From the NCBI RefSeq assembly GCF_900108185.1, contig NZ_FNVA01000006.1, forward strand, positions 62,001-126,000: a DNA stretch of 64,000 nt. The letters are read 5' to 3'. The notes under the pieces were generated by a model. That model was not told the origin of the DNA. It searched no databases and saw only the letters and a program-made list of their open reading frames with translations. Origin of the DNA: Bryocella elongata. GTDB taxonomy: Bacteria > Acidobacteriota > Terriglobia > Terriglobales > Acidobacteriaceae. The first letter of the stretch is position 1. The number at the start of each line of letters is the position of its first letter. Position numbers and translations under genes: made by a program. This document shows, in pieces, positions 9,549 to 18,805 of the stretch.

Positions 9549-11030
9549 CTAGTTCGGCAGCGGGGTCGTTCGCTCCAGCAGTACCACGTTGCCCTTCAGG
9601 TAGTCGACCTTCCACCGCGAGGTGTGCTCCAGGAAGTAGGCCAGTGGAGTGTCCTGCTCGAAGAGCACATAGCGGATCTTCTGTTGATCGAGCAGCTTCT
9701 CCGTGTCCTTGATGCGGATGATGTCGAGGTAGTCCTTGAAGGTCCCGTTGTATTCGAAGATGTCCACGCGCGAGTCGATGAAGTCAGGCGTATCGCGCAG
9801 GTGCCAGATCATGTAGCCTCCCCACAGGAAGCTGTTGAACACCTTGCCCTGCAGGTGCATCGCACGAAGCGAGGGGACTGCGTCAACGGGGAAGAGCGGC
9901 ATTGCCTTCTGGGTGTCGGTGTCTTTGACCAGCACCGATTGCTTCACCGCCATGATGGTCAGTACCACCATCGTTGCGATGTTGAGCAGCGGCTTGGGCC
10001 TGTAGTTCTCTCCGCGTTTCACAGGAGGGAATCGCATGGCAAACGCTGGTGCAGCAGTGATCGCGAACATGTACAGGAAGCGCGAGTGACTCAGTGCGGA
10101 GTAAAGGCCCGCGCCCACGAAGGCGAGGTCGTGCAGTTCCCATTCGCGCTGCTTGTAGATCTGCCAGATGATGGCCACAGCGAGGAGGAGCAGCAGAATC
10201 TCACCGCGCACGGTGTGCACATCGACGGGCTTCCACTCCTCGACGTTCTCGATGTTCAGCTTCTGATGGAACGCCAGGTTGAAGGGATAAGCGACGAGCT
10301 TCCAGCCGTAGGGATTGACGAACAACGCTGCGACGCTCGCGAGGATCGCGCCCAGCATCGTGTTGCGCGTCTTCGCGTCCATGCCGCGGCTCGAGATCGC
10401 ACTCCACTGAAAGCGGAACAGCGTTGTGGCGAAGAAGATGCCAAGCAATGCGATGCCGATGAGCCAGGATCCATGCGTGTTCACCCAGACGACGTAGAGC
10501 GGCGGCAGCAACCACGCAGCCGCAGGCCGTGGGTTCTCCTTGTCATACACGCACTCGAGGATGTACATCTCCGCCAGCAGGCACATCCAGCCGAACAGCA
10601 GCGTCCGCGGGCCGTACGACACGCTGGACAGGAACATGCCTGCCAGGGTCACCAGGAACGATCCCACCGCACTCTTCGAGCGGCGATAGCTCACGAGGTA
10701 GATACCTACGGTGACGATGGCGATCGCCACGGCGTTCACGAACCACACGCCCTTGCCGCCAGCCACGGTCCATCCCCAGTAGTAGGGAAGCTCCGCAATC
10801 CACTCGTGATTCATCCACGCGGCGTGCAGTGCGGTCGAGGAGAAGATGTCCTCGGTGATGAAGTGGTGGGTCTGCAGCAGAATCTGCGCGTCGCGAAGGT
10901 GCCACCAGATGTCTGGGTCGCTCATCGAGCGCGGCGTAACGATGAAGACCAATGCGGCGAGCGCGTAGCCCATCGTTACGGGCAGACTGAAGAGCTTGTC
11001 CTGCCATCTGCGTGTGTCCGGGGAGGTCAT
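9549..11030 (-). CDS. Polytopic membrane protein, GT-C glycosyltransferase-like
   Basis: About 493 residues from the chosen ATG, with some ten hydrophobic helices and a hydrophilic C-terminal domain of about 130 residues. After the first helix it carries SDPDIWWHL, an acidic motif in an extracytoplasmic loop like the one that binds the lipid-phosphate sugar donor in GT-C enzymes. That is the only functional hint, so the glycosyltransferase call is inference. The frame stays open upstream to 11243, but the extra N-terminal stretch looks non-coding (Arg/Cys-rich, no membrane character), so the start at 11030 is preferred although its ribosome-binding site is weak. The next gene downstream is the alpha/beta hydrolase. 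Confidence 0.6.
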   Translation of the reverse strand: MTSPDTRRWQDKLFSLPVTMGYALAALVFIVTPRSMSDPDIWWHLRDAQILLQTHHFITEDIFSSTALHAAWMNHEWIAELPYYWGWTVAGGKGVWFVNAVAIAIVTVGIYLVSYRRSKSAVGSFLVTLAGMFLSSVSYGPRTLLFGWMCLLAEMYILECVYDKENPRPAAAWLLPPLYVVWVNTHGSWLIGIALLGIFFATTLFRFQWSAISSRGMDAKTRNTMLGAILASVAALFVNPYGWKLVAYPFNLAFHQKLNIENVEEWKPVDVHTVRGEILLLLLAVAIIWQIYKQREWELHDLAFVGAGLYSALSHSRFLYMFAITAAPAFAMRFPPVKRGENYRPKPLLNIATMVVLTIMAVKQSVLVKDTDTQKAMPLFPVDAVPSLRAMHLQGKVFNSFLWGGYMIWHLRDTPDFIDSRVDIFEYNGTFKDYLDIIRIKDTEKLLDQQKIRYVLFEQDTPLAYFLEHTSRWKVDYLKGNVVLLERTTPLPN

Positions 11031-11455
11031 CCCACGAAGGATAGCCGAGGCTTCGAGCCGATGTGCACGAAAGAGACGCAGGTTACCTACCTTTGAACGG
11101 TCCATCGGTGCAATCGAGGACAGTGCGGAAGTTGCACGCCGGTACTGTACAGATCCGCACCGTGGGCCGATATAGAGGTGCAAAGCCGCACCGCTATTGG
11201 TCCGGCTGATGTTGCAGCCATGGCGAGGTCCACCGACTTCCACAGTTGGCGGAACCGATATCCAACGAACGGGTCAGGAAGCCGTCCCCGGTACGTACCA
11301 TTACCAGGGTGCCTGATAGACCATTCAGGTGATTGAGATAACCCTGTCCTGGCCGATAACGTTGCGACAGATCGAGGGAGACGCAGAGTTCACCCGAGTG
11401 CCCCCACTCACTCCGTAGACCTCTCGGATCAATTCAAACTTTCAGGAGAAGTCAC
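11031..11455. other. Divergent intergenic region upstream of flp
   Basis: 425 bases between the membrane protein gene (minus) and flp (plus). It must hold the Tad promoter. I saw no clear sigma-70 pair. A TGGC...TTGC pair near 11351-11366 resembles a sigma-54 site, but its spacing is one base too long. No coding capacity was recognised. Confidence 0.4.
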
Positions 11456-11626
11456 ATGTCGTTCATCAAGAATTTCGTGCAGGAAGAGTCTGGTCAGGAT
11501 CTCATCGAGTACGCGCTCGTCGCGGGTCTCATCGGTCTGGCCGCTGTTGCAGCTATGTCCACCCTCGCCGGCAAGATCGGCAACGCGTTCTCGAACGTAG
11601 GCAGCCAGCTCACCTCCGCGGTCTAG
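11456..11626 (+). CDS. flp: Flp/Fap-type pilin subunit
   Basis: A 56-residue protein. A short charged leader is followed by QDLIEYALVAGLIGLAAVA, which contains the Flp-family Glu-Tyr pair at the start of a hydrophobic helix, then a short polar C-terminus. Flp pilins are cleaved by a prepilin peptidase and polymerised by the Tad machine into adhesive fibres. The start follows AGGAGA at good spacing, and a strong hairpin lies just after the stop, so flp can be transcribed separately at high level from the downstream cpa/tad genes. No second pilin copy or prepilin peptidase gene is present in this window. Confidence 0.93.
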   Translation: MSFIKNFVQEESGQDLIEYALVAGLIGLAAVAAMSTLAGKIGNAFSNVGSQLTSAV

Positions 11627-11654
11627 TTCTTTACACCTCGGTTGCTTCTCCTTG

Positions 11655-11682
11655 CGGCGGGTGGCTCGAATGCCACCCGCCG
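11655..11682 (+). terminator. Hairpin after flp (attenuator or partial terminator)
   Basis: A perfect 11-bp G+C-rich stem (arms 11655-11665 and 11672-11682) with a 6-base loop. It lies 28 bases after the flp stop and lacks a long T tract. It probably stabilises the flp mRNA 3' end or attenuates read-through into cpaB. The remaining bases up to cpaB (11683-11924) show no gene. Confidence 0.65.
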
Positions 11683-11924
11683 TTCAACCCTCACAAGTCT
11701 TTCGACAGACGAGAGGCAAACCGGAAGACCTGCAGCACACGACGGCCTGAACGCGTTGGCATCTGTGCCAGGGATTTCGCGCCCGCAACGATCGCAGGCT
11801 GGCGAGGATAGCAAAGGCGCCAGATCCAGGCCGCACGCTGGCCATAGGCAAATTCGGTTCTCCGAAACCGACAGTTGCCCGGACGCCTGACGATGAACGC
11901 CTTTGCCCCCAGGAGTGTGCTGCA

Positions 11925-12788
11925 ATGAACTTTCGGCGAATGGCAACGGCCCTGCTGATTGGCCTGCTGATCTCAGGCACGTGTACTTTTCTTCTGAGCC
12001 GAGCGCTACGGTCCCGGTCCAACACCAAGGTTCCGGAGCTTAGCTACGTCGCTCCGCTGCGTCCGCTCGCCGCGGGGGAGACCATCAAGGCGGAAAGCCT
12101 GCAGATGGTCACATGGCCTGCAAGCCAGCCCATCCCCGATGGGTTCGTGAAACCGGACACCCTTATCGGCCGAGGGGTCCTCTATCCCATCGACAAGGGA
12201 CAGCCGATCACGGAGAAGTTTCTCTCTGCCGCCGGCTCAGGCGCTGGCCTTGCCAGCAAGATTCCAGACGGCATGCGCGCCGTCGCTTTGCGCTCCGACG
12301 ACATCGTCGGCGTTGCTGGCTTCCTTATGCCCGGTTCGCATGTGGACGTGCTGGCCTCGCTGCAGGTAAAGACAAAGGACGAAACAGTCCCGGTTACCGT
12401 CACCATCCTGCAGAACGCCGAAGTCGTCACCACCGGCCACCAGATTCAGCCCGACCCCGAAGGGAAGCCCGCGACCGTCAACGTGGTCACGTTGCTGCTG
12501 ACTCCTGAAGATGCAGAACGCGCCGTGTTCGCGACGCAGCAAGGCCCCATTCACTTTGTGCTTCGTAGCGGTACGGACAAGTTGCAGGCCGACACCGGGG
12601 CCCCCATTCAGCTCGCTTCGTTGGTCGGCGGAGGTTTGAAGTCAGACCTGAACGGTTCAGCAAAGCCTGCCGCGCCGCGTCCTCATCCCGCCCCCGTTCA
12701 TGTCGCTGAGCCTCCTGCATCCCTCACAGTGGAAACCGTCAGTGGCGATCATTCGACCACCGACACCTTCAGGATTGGGTCGCGATGA
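11925..12788 (+). CDS. cpaB: Flp pilus assembly protein CpaB/RcpC
   Basis: 287 residues. An N-terminal transmembrane or signal helix (about 5-25) is followed by a SAF-type domain (about 45-110) and the CpaB/RcpC region. These proteins are periplasmic partners of the secretin in Tad pilus assembly. The ATG is preceded by AGGAG, and the stop overlaps the cpaC start as ATGA. The C-terminal 50 residues are Pro/Ala-rich, as is common in acidobacterial versions. Confidence 0.9.
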   Translation: MNFRRMATALLIGLLISGTCTFLLSRALRSRSNTKVPELSYVAPLRPLAAGETIKAESLQMVTWPASQPIPDGFVKPDTLIGRGVLYPIDKGQPITEKFLSAAGSGAGLASKIPDGMRAVALRSDDIVGVAGFLMPGSHVDVLASLQVKTKDETVPVTVTILQNAEVVTTGHQIQPDPEGKPATVNVVTLLLTPEDAERAVFATQQGPIHFVLRSGTDKLQADTGAPIQLASLVGGGLKSDLNGSAKPAAPRPHPAPVHVAEPPASLTVETVSGDHSTTDTFRIGSR

Positions 12789-14245
12789 AGTCCGCTATCT
12801 CGAAGCACGCACTTAGCGCTGCCCTGCTCGCTCTCACCATCTGCGCCTCCGCCCAACAGCCGGCCAAGCCATTGCTGCTAGCGATCGCTCCCAAGGCCGT
12901 CCCTCCGGCTCCGGCTGCAGCCTCTGCGCCTGCAACGCCGGTATCCAGCCTTTCGCCAATGCCGTTGGCCGTACAAGCGGCATCCAGCACCGACACGCTG
13001 CACGTGCTCGTGGGGCAGTCCCTGATGTTGCATGACGTGAATCCCCTGCGGCGTATTTACGTAGGCAATCCCGCTATCCTGCAGACCTTTACCTCGGGGC
13101 CGCAGGAGGTGATCCTCACGGCAAAGGCCGCTGGCGTCAGCACGATGGTCGTCTGGGACACATCCGATCACTCGACGATGTACACGGTGCACGCCGACCT
13201 GGACACCTCCGGTCTGAGTCAGTCTCTCCATGCTGCCTATCCCCTCGACAGCATCACCGCGACCGCGACCGACGACCATGTGACGCTCTCCGGTACGGTC
13301 GCTACGGCGGAGGTCTCCGAAGCGGCGCTGAAGCTCGCAGGGATGTACAGCAAGGAAGTTGTCAACTCGCTGCGTGTAGTCCCTCTGCATGGCAAGCAGG
13401 TGCAGTTGAAGCTCACGGTGGCGGAGGTCGATCGCTCCAAGCTCGTGCAGTTCGGTATCAATCTCTCGCGCGCCTTCGGCGGTAGCGTCGGTACCATCAC
13501 CACCGGCCAGTACCCGTCCTCTATCTCCGCGACCCAATCTTCGGGCTCGACGTCGGCTACAGCTACAGCCTCCAATGCGCTGAACTTCTTCTTCTATAAC
13601 TTCGCGCATGGCTTTGGCCTCACCATGGAAGATCTCGAGACCGCGAACCTGCTTCAGATTCTCGCTGAGCCGACTCTGACGACGCTGAGCGGGAAGACTG
13701 CACGCTTCCTCTCCGGCGGTGAGTTTCCCGTACCCATCGTACAGGGGGGCACCGGCAACTCGACGGCGGTCTCCGTTCAGTTCAAGCAATACGGCGTAAA
13801 GGTGGAGTTTCTTCCTGTCGTCAACGATGACGGCACCATTCACCTTGTGGTGACTCCCGAGGTGAGCACGCTTGATTATGCGAACGCGGTGAGCATCTCC
13901 GGTTTCACCATCCCCGCTCTCGCTACGCGTCGCTCTGAGACTGAGATCGAGCTGCGCAGCGGTCAAAGCTTCATGCTCTCGGGGCTGTTGAACCACACCA
14001 CCACTGACGTTCTGACAAAGGTGCCGGGAGCCGGCGATGTTCCTATCATTGGACATGCCTTCAAGAGCAAGAGCTTGACGAAGGGTGTCAGCGAACTCGT
14101 GATCCTATGCACGGCCGAGGTCGTCGATCCGCTGCACGATGCTCCCGCAACTTCGACGCCCAAGATGCCTGTCCCACCTCTCGATAATAAGAAGTTCGAT
14201 AAGAACGTTGACAACGCCGAAAAGGCGTATCCGACGGCCCACTAG
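12785..14245 (+). CDS. cpaC: Tad pilus outer-membrane secretin CpaC/RcpA
   Basis: 486 residues: signal peptide (about 1-23), an N-terminal pilus-assembly domain with VLVGQSLMLH and a BON-like region (about 80-200), then the secretin homology domain (about 240-440) ending with the conserved VPGAGDVPIIGHAFKS block. It forms the outer-membrane channel for the Flp pilus. Start overlap with cpaB indicates coupled translation. The C-terminal tail after about 445 is Pro/Lys-rich and probably unstructured. Confidence 0.93.
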   Translation: MKSAISKHALSAALLALTICASAQQPAKPLLLAIAPKAVPPAPAAASAPATPVSSLSPMPLAVQAASSTDTLHVLVGQSLMLHDVNPLRRIYVGNPAILQTFTSGPQEVILTAKAAGVSTMVVWDTSDHSTMYTVHADLDTSGLSQSLHAAYPLDSITATATDDHVTLSGTVATAEVSEAALKLAGMYSKEVVNSLRVVPLHGKQVQLKLTVAEVDRSKLVQFGINLSRAFGGSVGTITTGQYPSSISATQSSGSTSATATASNALNFFFYNFAHGFGLTMEDLETANLLQILAEPTLTTLSGKTARFLSGGEFPVPIVQGGTGNSTAVSVQFKQYGVKVEFLPVVNDDGTIHLVVTPEVSTLDYANAVSISGFTIPALATRRSETEIELRSGQSFMLSGLLNHTTTDVLTKVPGAGDVPIIGHAFKSKSLTKGVSELVILCTAEVVDPLHDAPATSTPKMPVPPLDNKKFDKNVDNAEKAYPTAH

Positions 14246-14278
14246 CTGGCGGCAACACCAACCAAAGAAGCGAGCAGA

Positions 14279-15511
14279 ATGCCGACCGAGTCACAAAAAT
14301 CGGAGACCAGCCAGGCAGTCTTCAGCGTCTGCGCGACGCCTGATGTCGCCAGCGCGACGGCAGCGGCGACGCAGAGCATCAGCGGCGCTGAGTTCGTTGG
14401 TGAGTTCCAGGAATACATCTCCGGAGAGAAGCGTCCACAGTTTCCCAGCATCATCAACAACGCGGACAGCGTCGTTGCGCTGATCGATTGCGACCGCAAT
14501 CCCGAAGCCGCGCTGGAGACGATGGATCGCCTGCGCCAGATCTTCCAACAGCGCGTCTCCCTCGTTGCAATTGGCTCTCGCACGGAGACCGAGTTTCTGC
14601 TGCGCGCAATGCGTGTCGGCTGCGATGAGTTCCTGTCGAAGCCCCTCGACCGCCCAACCTTTATCGCAGCGTTGAACCGCTTCCAGCGCGCCCGCGTAAG
14701 TGCCTCGCAGGTGCAGCCGGGCAAGGGAAGGGTCCTGTCCTTCTTTGGCGTAAAAGGTGGCGTTGGCACCACGACGCTTGCAGTACACCTTGCCATGCAT
14801 CTGGTGAAGAAGCATCGCAAGAAGGTCCTGCTGATCGACTATAAGCACGAACTCGGCCACATCGCGCTGCACCTTGGAATCAAGGAGAGCGCGTACTACT
14901 TCGATGAACTGGTTCGCAACGTCGATCGCCTCGATACAGATCTGCTTGAGAGCTTCGTCACGCGTCATCCCAGTGGCCTCGAAGTGATTCCATCTCCAGA
15001 TGTGGTGGCTGCTCCCCGTGAGGTGCCGGCCGATGCGATTGCACGCATCATGGACGAACTGCGTCGCCGCTATGACTTCGTCCTCATCGATACGTCGATG
15101 CAGTACACGAGCACCACGCACGCGATGATGAGTTCCAGCGACCAGGTAGTACTGATCTCCACGCCCGATGTCGCTGCCTTGCGCGACCTGATCCGTCGAG
15201 TGGAGCACTACGCACTCATCGATGGCTTTACCGACAAGCTGAATGTCGTCATCAATCGCTCCACATCCGACGATGCCGTCAGCCAGCAGGATATCGAGAA
15301 GACGATTCACTTCCCGGTGTACCTCGCGGTACCAAATAACTACGCAGAGTTGATGCGCGCCATCAACGCAGGCGAGCCGGTCGCACCTGCACAGCGCGGG
15401 ACGTTTAGTAACTCATTTCAGACATGGGCTTTCCGGTTGACCTCCGATGGCTCCCAGTCGATACAGGCCCCCGAGCCCGTCAAGAAGCGTTCCTTCTTGT
15501 TCGGGTTCTAG
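14279..15511 (+). CDS. cpaE: CpaE-like MinD-family ATPase with receiver-like N-terminus
   Basis: 410 residues. The N-terminal 130 or so resemble a response-regulator receiver fold (ALIDCDRNPEAAL...MRVGCDEFLSKPL). The remainder is a MinD/ParA-type ATPase with deviant Walker A GVKGGVGTTTLAVH at about residue 160 and a Walker B-like VLIDTS. CpaE/TadZ proteins localise the Tad machine at a cell pole or focus. It lies 33 bases after cpaC and 18 before cpaF. Confidence 0.9.
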   Translation: MPTESQKSETSQAVFSVCATPDVASATAAATQSISGAEFVGEFQEYISGEKRPQFPSIINNADSVVALIDCDRNPEAALETMDRLRQIFQQRVSLVAIGSRTETEFLLRAMRVGCDEFLSKPLDRPTFIAALNRFQRARVSASQVQPGKGRVLSFFGVKGGVGTTTLAVHLAMHLVKKHRKKVLLIDYKHELGHIALHLGIKESAYYFDELVRNVDRLDTDLLESFVTRHPSGLEVIPSPDVVAAPREVPADAIARIMDELRRRYDFVLIDTSMQYTSTTHAMMSSSDQVVLISTPDVAALRDLIRRVEHYALIDGFTDKLNVVINRSTSDDAVSQQDIEKTIHFPVYLAVPNNYAELMRAINAGEPVAPAQRGTFSNSFQTWAFRLTSDGSQSIQAPEPVKKRSFLFGF

Positions 15512-15529
15512 CCGGAAAGGACCTCTTTC

Positions 15530-16888
15530 ATGGCCGATCAAACCCTTGTGATGACTGGGCCACCCCGTCCTCCGATCGCTACTGCCGAGATCCGCAGCAG
15601 CCTGCACCTCGCCGATACGGCTCGCTATCAGCTCAAGACGGACGTCCATCACGAGCTCATCAAACGTGTTGATCTCGAAGAGTTAGCCGGCCTTCAGAAC
15701 GACGCGTCGGGCCGCTCCAAGCTTCTCGCGACGATCTCGCAACTCGTCGCTGAACAGAACATTCCGCTCACTGCCGCCGATCGCGACTCTATCGCAAAGG
15801 AAGTGATGGATGAGGTCTTCGGCCTCGGGCCACTTGAGCCGCTGCTCAACGATCACACGATCTCTGACATCCTCGTAAACACGTACAAGACCGTATACGT
15901 GGAGCGTCGCGGCCAGCTCGAAGAGACGAACGTCTGCTTCCGCGATAACGCGCACCTGATGCATGTGATCGACAAGATCGTTTCGGCTGTGGGGCGTCGC
16001 GTCGACGAGTCCTCCCCGATGGTGGATGCGCGTCTTCTCGACGGCTCGCGCGTGAACATCATCATTCCTCCGCTTGCTATTGACGGACCTCTGGTCTCTA
16101 TCCGCCGCTTCGGCTCGACGCCTCTTGGAGTCGAGGACCTGCTCGCCAAGAAGGCGTTGACGCCTGGCATGATGGAGCTGCTCAAGGCTGCGGTGAAGTG
16201 CCGGCTCAATATCGTCGTCTCGGGAGGTACGGGCGCCGGTAAGACAACACTCCTCAACGTCCTCTCCGGCTTCATCTCGCCAGACGAACGCATCGTAACC
16301 ATTGAGGATTCGGCCGAACTACAGATCAAGCAGCGCCACGTGGGGCGTCTTGAGTGCCGTCCTCCGAACCTCGAAGGGAAGGGCGCGATCCGCCAGCGCG
16401 AACTTGTCATCAACGCTCTCCGTATGCGGCCCGACCGGATCATCCTTGGCGAAATCCGTGGCGAAGAATGCCTGGACATGTTGCAGGCAATGAATACAGG
16501 CCACGATGGGTCCATCACCACCATCCACGCGAACACGCCTCGCGATGCCATTGCGCGTATGGAGACCATGACGATGATGGGCAACATCGCGCTGCCGGAG
16601 AAGGCCATCAAGGCTCAGATCGCGTCGGCCGTGCACCTCATCATCCAGGCTTCGCGCCTCAGCGATGGCACGCGTCGCATCACCCATATCTCGGAGATTA
16701 CGGGAGCTACGAGCGACATCGTCAGCATGCAGGATCTTTTCCTCTTCGAGAAGCGCGGTGTCGATTCCAACGGCCGCGTGAAGGGCCGCTTCGTTGCCAC
16801 AGGTGTGGTGCCCAGCTTCGACGAAAAGCTGAAGGCTGCAGGTATCCCCTTGCCGATGAGCATCCTCAATGAGGTCGTCGAGGTCTAG
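15530..16888 (+). CDS. cpaF: Tad pilus secretion ATPase CpaF/TadA
   Basis: 452 residues, the normal size for the VirB11/PulE-type ATPase of Tad systems. Walker [13 protein letters not shown] has Lys238. The Asp box, the His box in [14 protein letters not shown] and the [14 protein letters not shown] segment are all present. It powers assembly of Flp pilin on the cytoplasmic face with TadB and TadC. It starts 18 bases after cpaE, and tadB follows after 3 bases. Confidence 0.95.
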   Translation: MADQTLVMTGPPRPPIATAEIRSSLHLADTARYQLKTDVHHELIKRVDLEELAGLQNDASGRSKLLATISQLVAEQNIPLTAADRDSIAKEVMDEVFGLGPLEPLLNDHTISDILVNTYKTVYVERRGQLEETNVCFRDNAHLMHVIDKIVSAVGRRVDESSPMVDARLLDGSRVNIIIPPLAIDGPLVSIRRFGSTPLGVEDLLAKKALTPGMMELLKAAVKCRLNIVVSGGTGAGKTTLLNVLSGFISPDERIVTIEDSAELQIKQRHVGRLECRPPNLEGKGAIRQRELVINALRMRPDRIILGEIRGEECLDMLQAMNTGHDGSITTIHANTPRDAIARMETMTMMGNIALPEKAIKAQIASAVHLIIQASRLSDGTRRITHISEITGATSDIVSMQDLFLFEKRGVDSNGRVKGRFVATGVVPSFDEKLKAAGIPLPMSILNEVVEV

Positions 16889-16891
16889 CTG

Positions 16892-17860
16892 ATGGTCATC
16901 CTCTTTGGCGCATTCGCAATCTCGTTCCTCACCAGCGTCGCCCTGGTGCTCTTCGTCTCTGCTCCTGCAAATCTGCAGCGTGCCGTGCAGGAGCGCCTGG
17001 TCGTGCTGCAGAATACTGTTCCCGATGCTCCTGAGAATGAACGCTTGCATCTCGCAGATAAAGAGCCCAAGCGCAAGATCTCGGGCCGCATCACGGAATG
17101 GTTCAAGAGCTACCACTTCGCAGAGAACCTCGAACTGCTCATCATGTATTCGGGATCGAAGCAGTCGGTGGGCTCGATCATCCTGATGAGTGTTGGTGTT
17201 GCTGCTATCGCGGGCTTCATCGTCAACTGGTTTGATGGCCCTGCGTTCGTGGTTGCGGGGATCTCCCTCGTGGGCACCAGCTTCCCCTATTTCTTCCTGC
17301 GCTTCAAGAAATCCAGTCGCCTGAGGAAATTCGAGGCTGCACTGCCGGACGCGATCGACCTGATGGCGCGTGCCTTGCGTGCGGGACATTCCGTGGCCTC
17401 TTCGATTGAGGTCATCTCGGAACAGACGCCGCAGCCATTGTCATCCGAGTTCGCGCTTTGCTTTCAGCAGCAGAAGTTCGGCATTCCTTTCCGTGACGCG
17501 ATCACTGCGATGGGCCAGCGTGTTCCTTCGCAGGATCTGCACTTCCTCATCACCGCGGTCCTTGTGCAGAAAGAGACTGGCGGTGATCTCTGCGACATCC
17601 TTGATCGCACCACGCATGTCATCCGTGAGCGCGGCCGCATCCAGGGCGAAATTCGTACCTACACAGCGCAGGGCAGGCTCACGGGGTGGATTCTTTCGGC
17701 ACTCCCTGTCGCAATGCTCGGGCTCACGAACATCATTACGCCCGGGTATTCGAGCGTGCTGTTTCATGACCCCATGGGACAGATGCTGCTTGGAGCCGGA
17801 GGCGTATTCATCCTCCTCGGCGCCTTCATCATCTCCAAGATCGTCGATATCAAGGTGTAA
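16892..17860 (+). CDS. tadB: Tad inner-membrane platform protein TadB
   Basis: 322 residues with an N-terminal membrane helix, a central pair of helices, the type II secretion F domain (about 145-270, LPDAIDLMARALRAGHS) and C-terminal helices. This is the GspF-like platform of the Tad pilus machine, acting with TadC and driven by CpaF. It is spaced 3 bases after cpaF and 15 bases before tadC. Confidence 0.93.
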   Translation: MVILFGAFAISFLTSVALVLFVSAPANLQRAVQERLVVLQNTVPDAPENERLHLADKEPKRKISGRITEWFKSYHFAENLELLIMYSGSKQSVGSIILMSVGVAAIAGFIVNWFDGPAFVVAGISLVGTSFPYFFLRFKKSSRLRKFEAALPDAIDLMARALRAGHSVASSIEVISEQTPQPLSSEFALCFQQQKFGIPFRDAITAMGQRVPSQDLHFLITAVLVQKETGGDLCDILDRTTHVIRERGRIQGEIRTYTAQGRLTGWILSALPVAMLGLTNIITPGYSSVLFHDPMGQMLLGAGGVFILLGAFIISKIVDIKV

Positions 17861-17875
17861 GAACTCAAGGTGTAA

Positions 17876-18790
17876 ATGACTATGGATACCCTGCTCTACA
17901 TCATGATCACGATCACCGGCGTCTGTGGAGTCGGCATCGTCGCTGCGTTGATGATGCAGCGCGCCGCGCGCATGGTCAGTGAACGGGCGCTGGCCGTGAT
18001 GCAGGGCCAGGATCTGAGCACGCCTTCCCTGAAGCAACAGCGCTCAAAGGCGCTTCAGGACCGCTTCTTTCAAGAGATCCGCAAGATTCGCGCACGCTTT
18101 GGCATGCAGGAGAATCCTGCTTTGCTGGAGCGGTTCGTCAGCGCGGGCCTTAACTCCGCGCGCTACGTTGACATCTACGTGGCAGCTCGGGTCCTTGGGC
18201 CAATCATCGCTCTCATCGCCGCAAGCTTCTGCCCCTGGAAGCGTGTCTTCCTGATGACCACCGGAGCGGGCTTCGCCTATCTCGCACCTGACATCATTCT
18301 GACGCGCATGGTGAAGTCGAGGCGGGAACGTATCCGCTCTGCCATCCCCGACGCTGTCGATCTTCTCGTCATCTGCGTGGACGCTGGGCTAGGCCTCGAT
18401 CAGGCGATGCTGCGTTGCGGCCACGAACTAGGAAAGTCGCACCCGGATATCCAGCAGGAGTTCCTGCGCATCAATCGTGAGCAGCGTGCAGGCAAGCAGC
18501 GTATCGAGGCCTGGGCGTCCATGGCGAAGCGGAACCAGCTGCCTGAGCTCGATGCCTTCGTAAACATGCTGATGCAGACCGAGCGCTTCGGTACGCCGAT
18601 CGCCCGTGCGCTTTCGCAGTTTGGTGATGGCATTCGCCAGAAGCGACGTCAGCGTGCTGAAGAACTGGCGGCGAAGACGACTGTGAAGATCATCTTTCCG
18701 CTCGTCCTCTGCATTTTCCCGAGCCTGTTCATCGTGTTGCTTGGCCCCCCGGGACTCAGCATCATGCGCACCATGGGCAGTGGACAGTAG
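17876..18790 (+). CDS. tadC: Tad inner-membrane platform protein TadC
   Basis: 304 residues with an N-terminal helix, a central hydrophobic pair, and a second GspF-type domain (about 155-280) containing IPDAVDLLVICVDAGLGLDQAM. It is the last gene of this cluster: only 15 bases separate it from the convergent fucosidase gene. TadD, TadE/F/G pseudopilins and the CpaA/TadV peptidase are not in the window and must be elsewhere or absent. Confidence 0.92.
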   Translation: MTMDTLLYIMITITGVCGVGIVAALMMQRAARMVSERALAVMQGQDLSTPSLKQQRSKALQDRFFQEIRKIRARFGMQENPALLERFVSAGLNSARYVDIYVAARVLGPIIALIAASFCPWKRVFLMTTGAGFAYLAPDIILTRMVKSRRERIRSAIPDAVDLLVICVDAGLGLDQAMLRCGHELGKSHPDIQQEFLRINREQRAGKQRIEAWASMAKRNQLPELDAFVNMLMQTERFGTPIARALSQFGDGIRQKRRQRAEELAAKTTVKIIFPLVLCIFPSLFIVLLGPPGLSIMRTMGSGQ

Positions 18791-18805
18791 TTCCGGTCTG
18801 CGTCC

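Noticed and set aside
9624..11096. 490-codon plus-strand frame opposite the membrane protein gene
   Set aside because: Composition is Arg/His/Gln-rich without recognisable domains, and the minus-strand frame encodes regular membrane helices.
11351..11366. Sigma-54-like TGGC...TTGC before flp
   Set aside because: The spacer is one base longer than the strict -24/-12 arrangement and no activator gene is adjacent.
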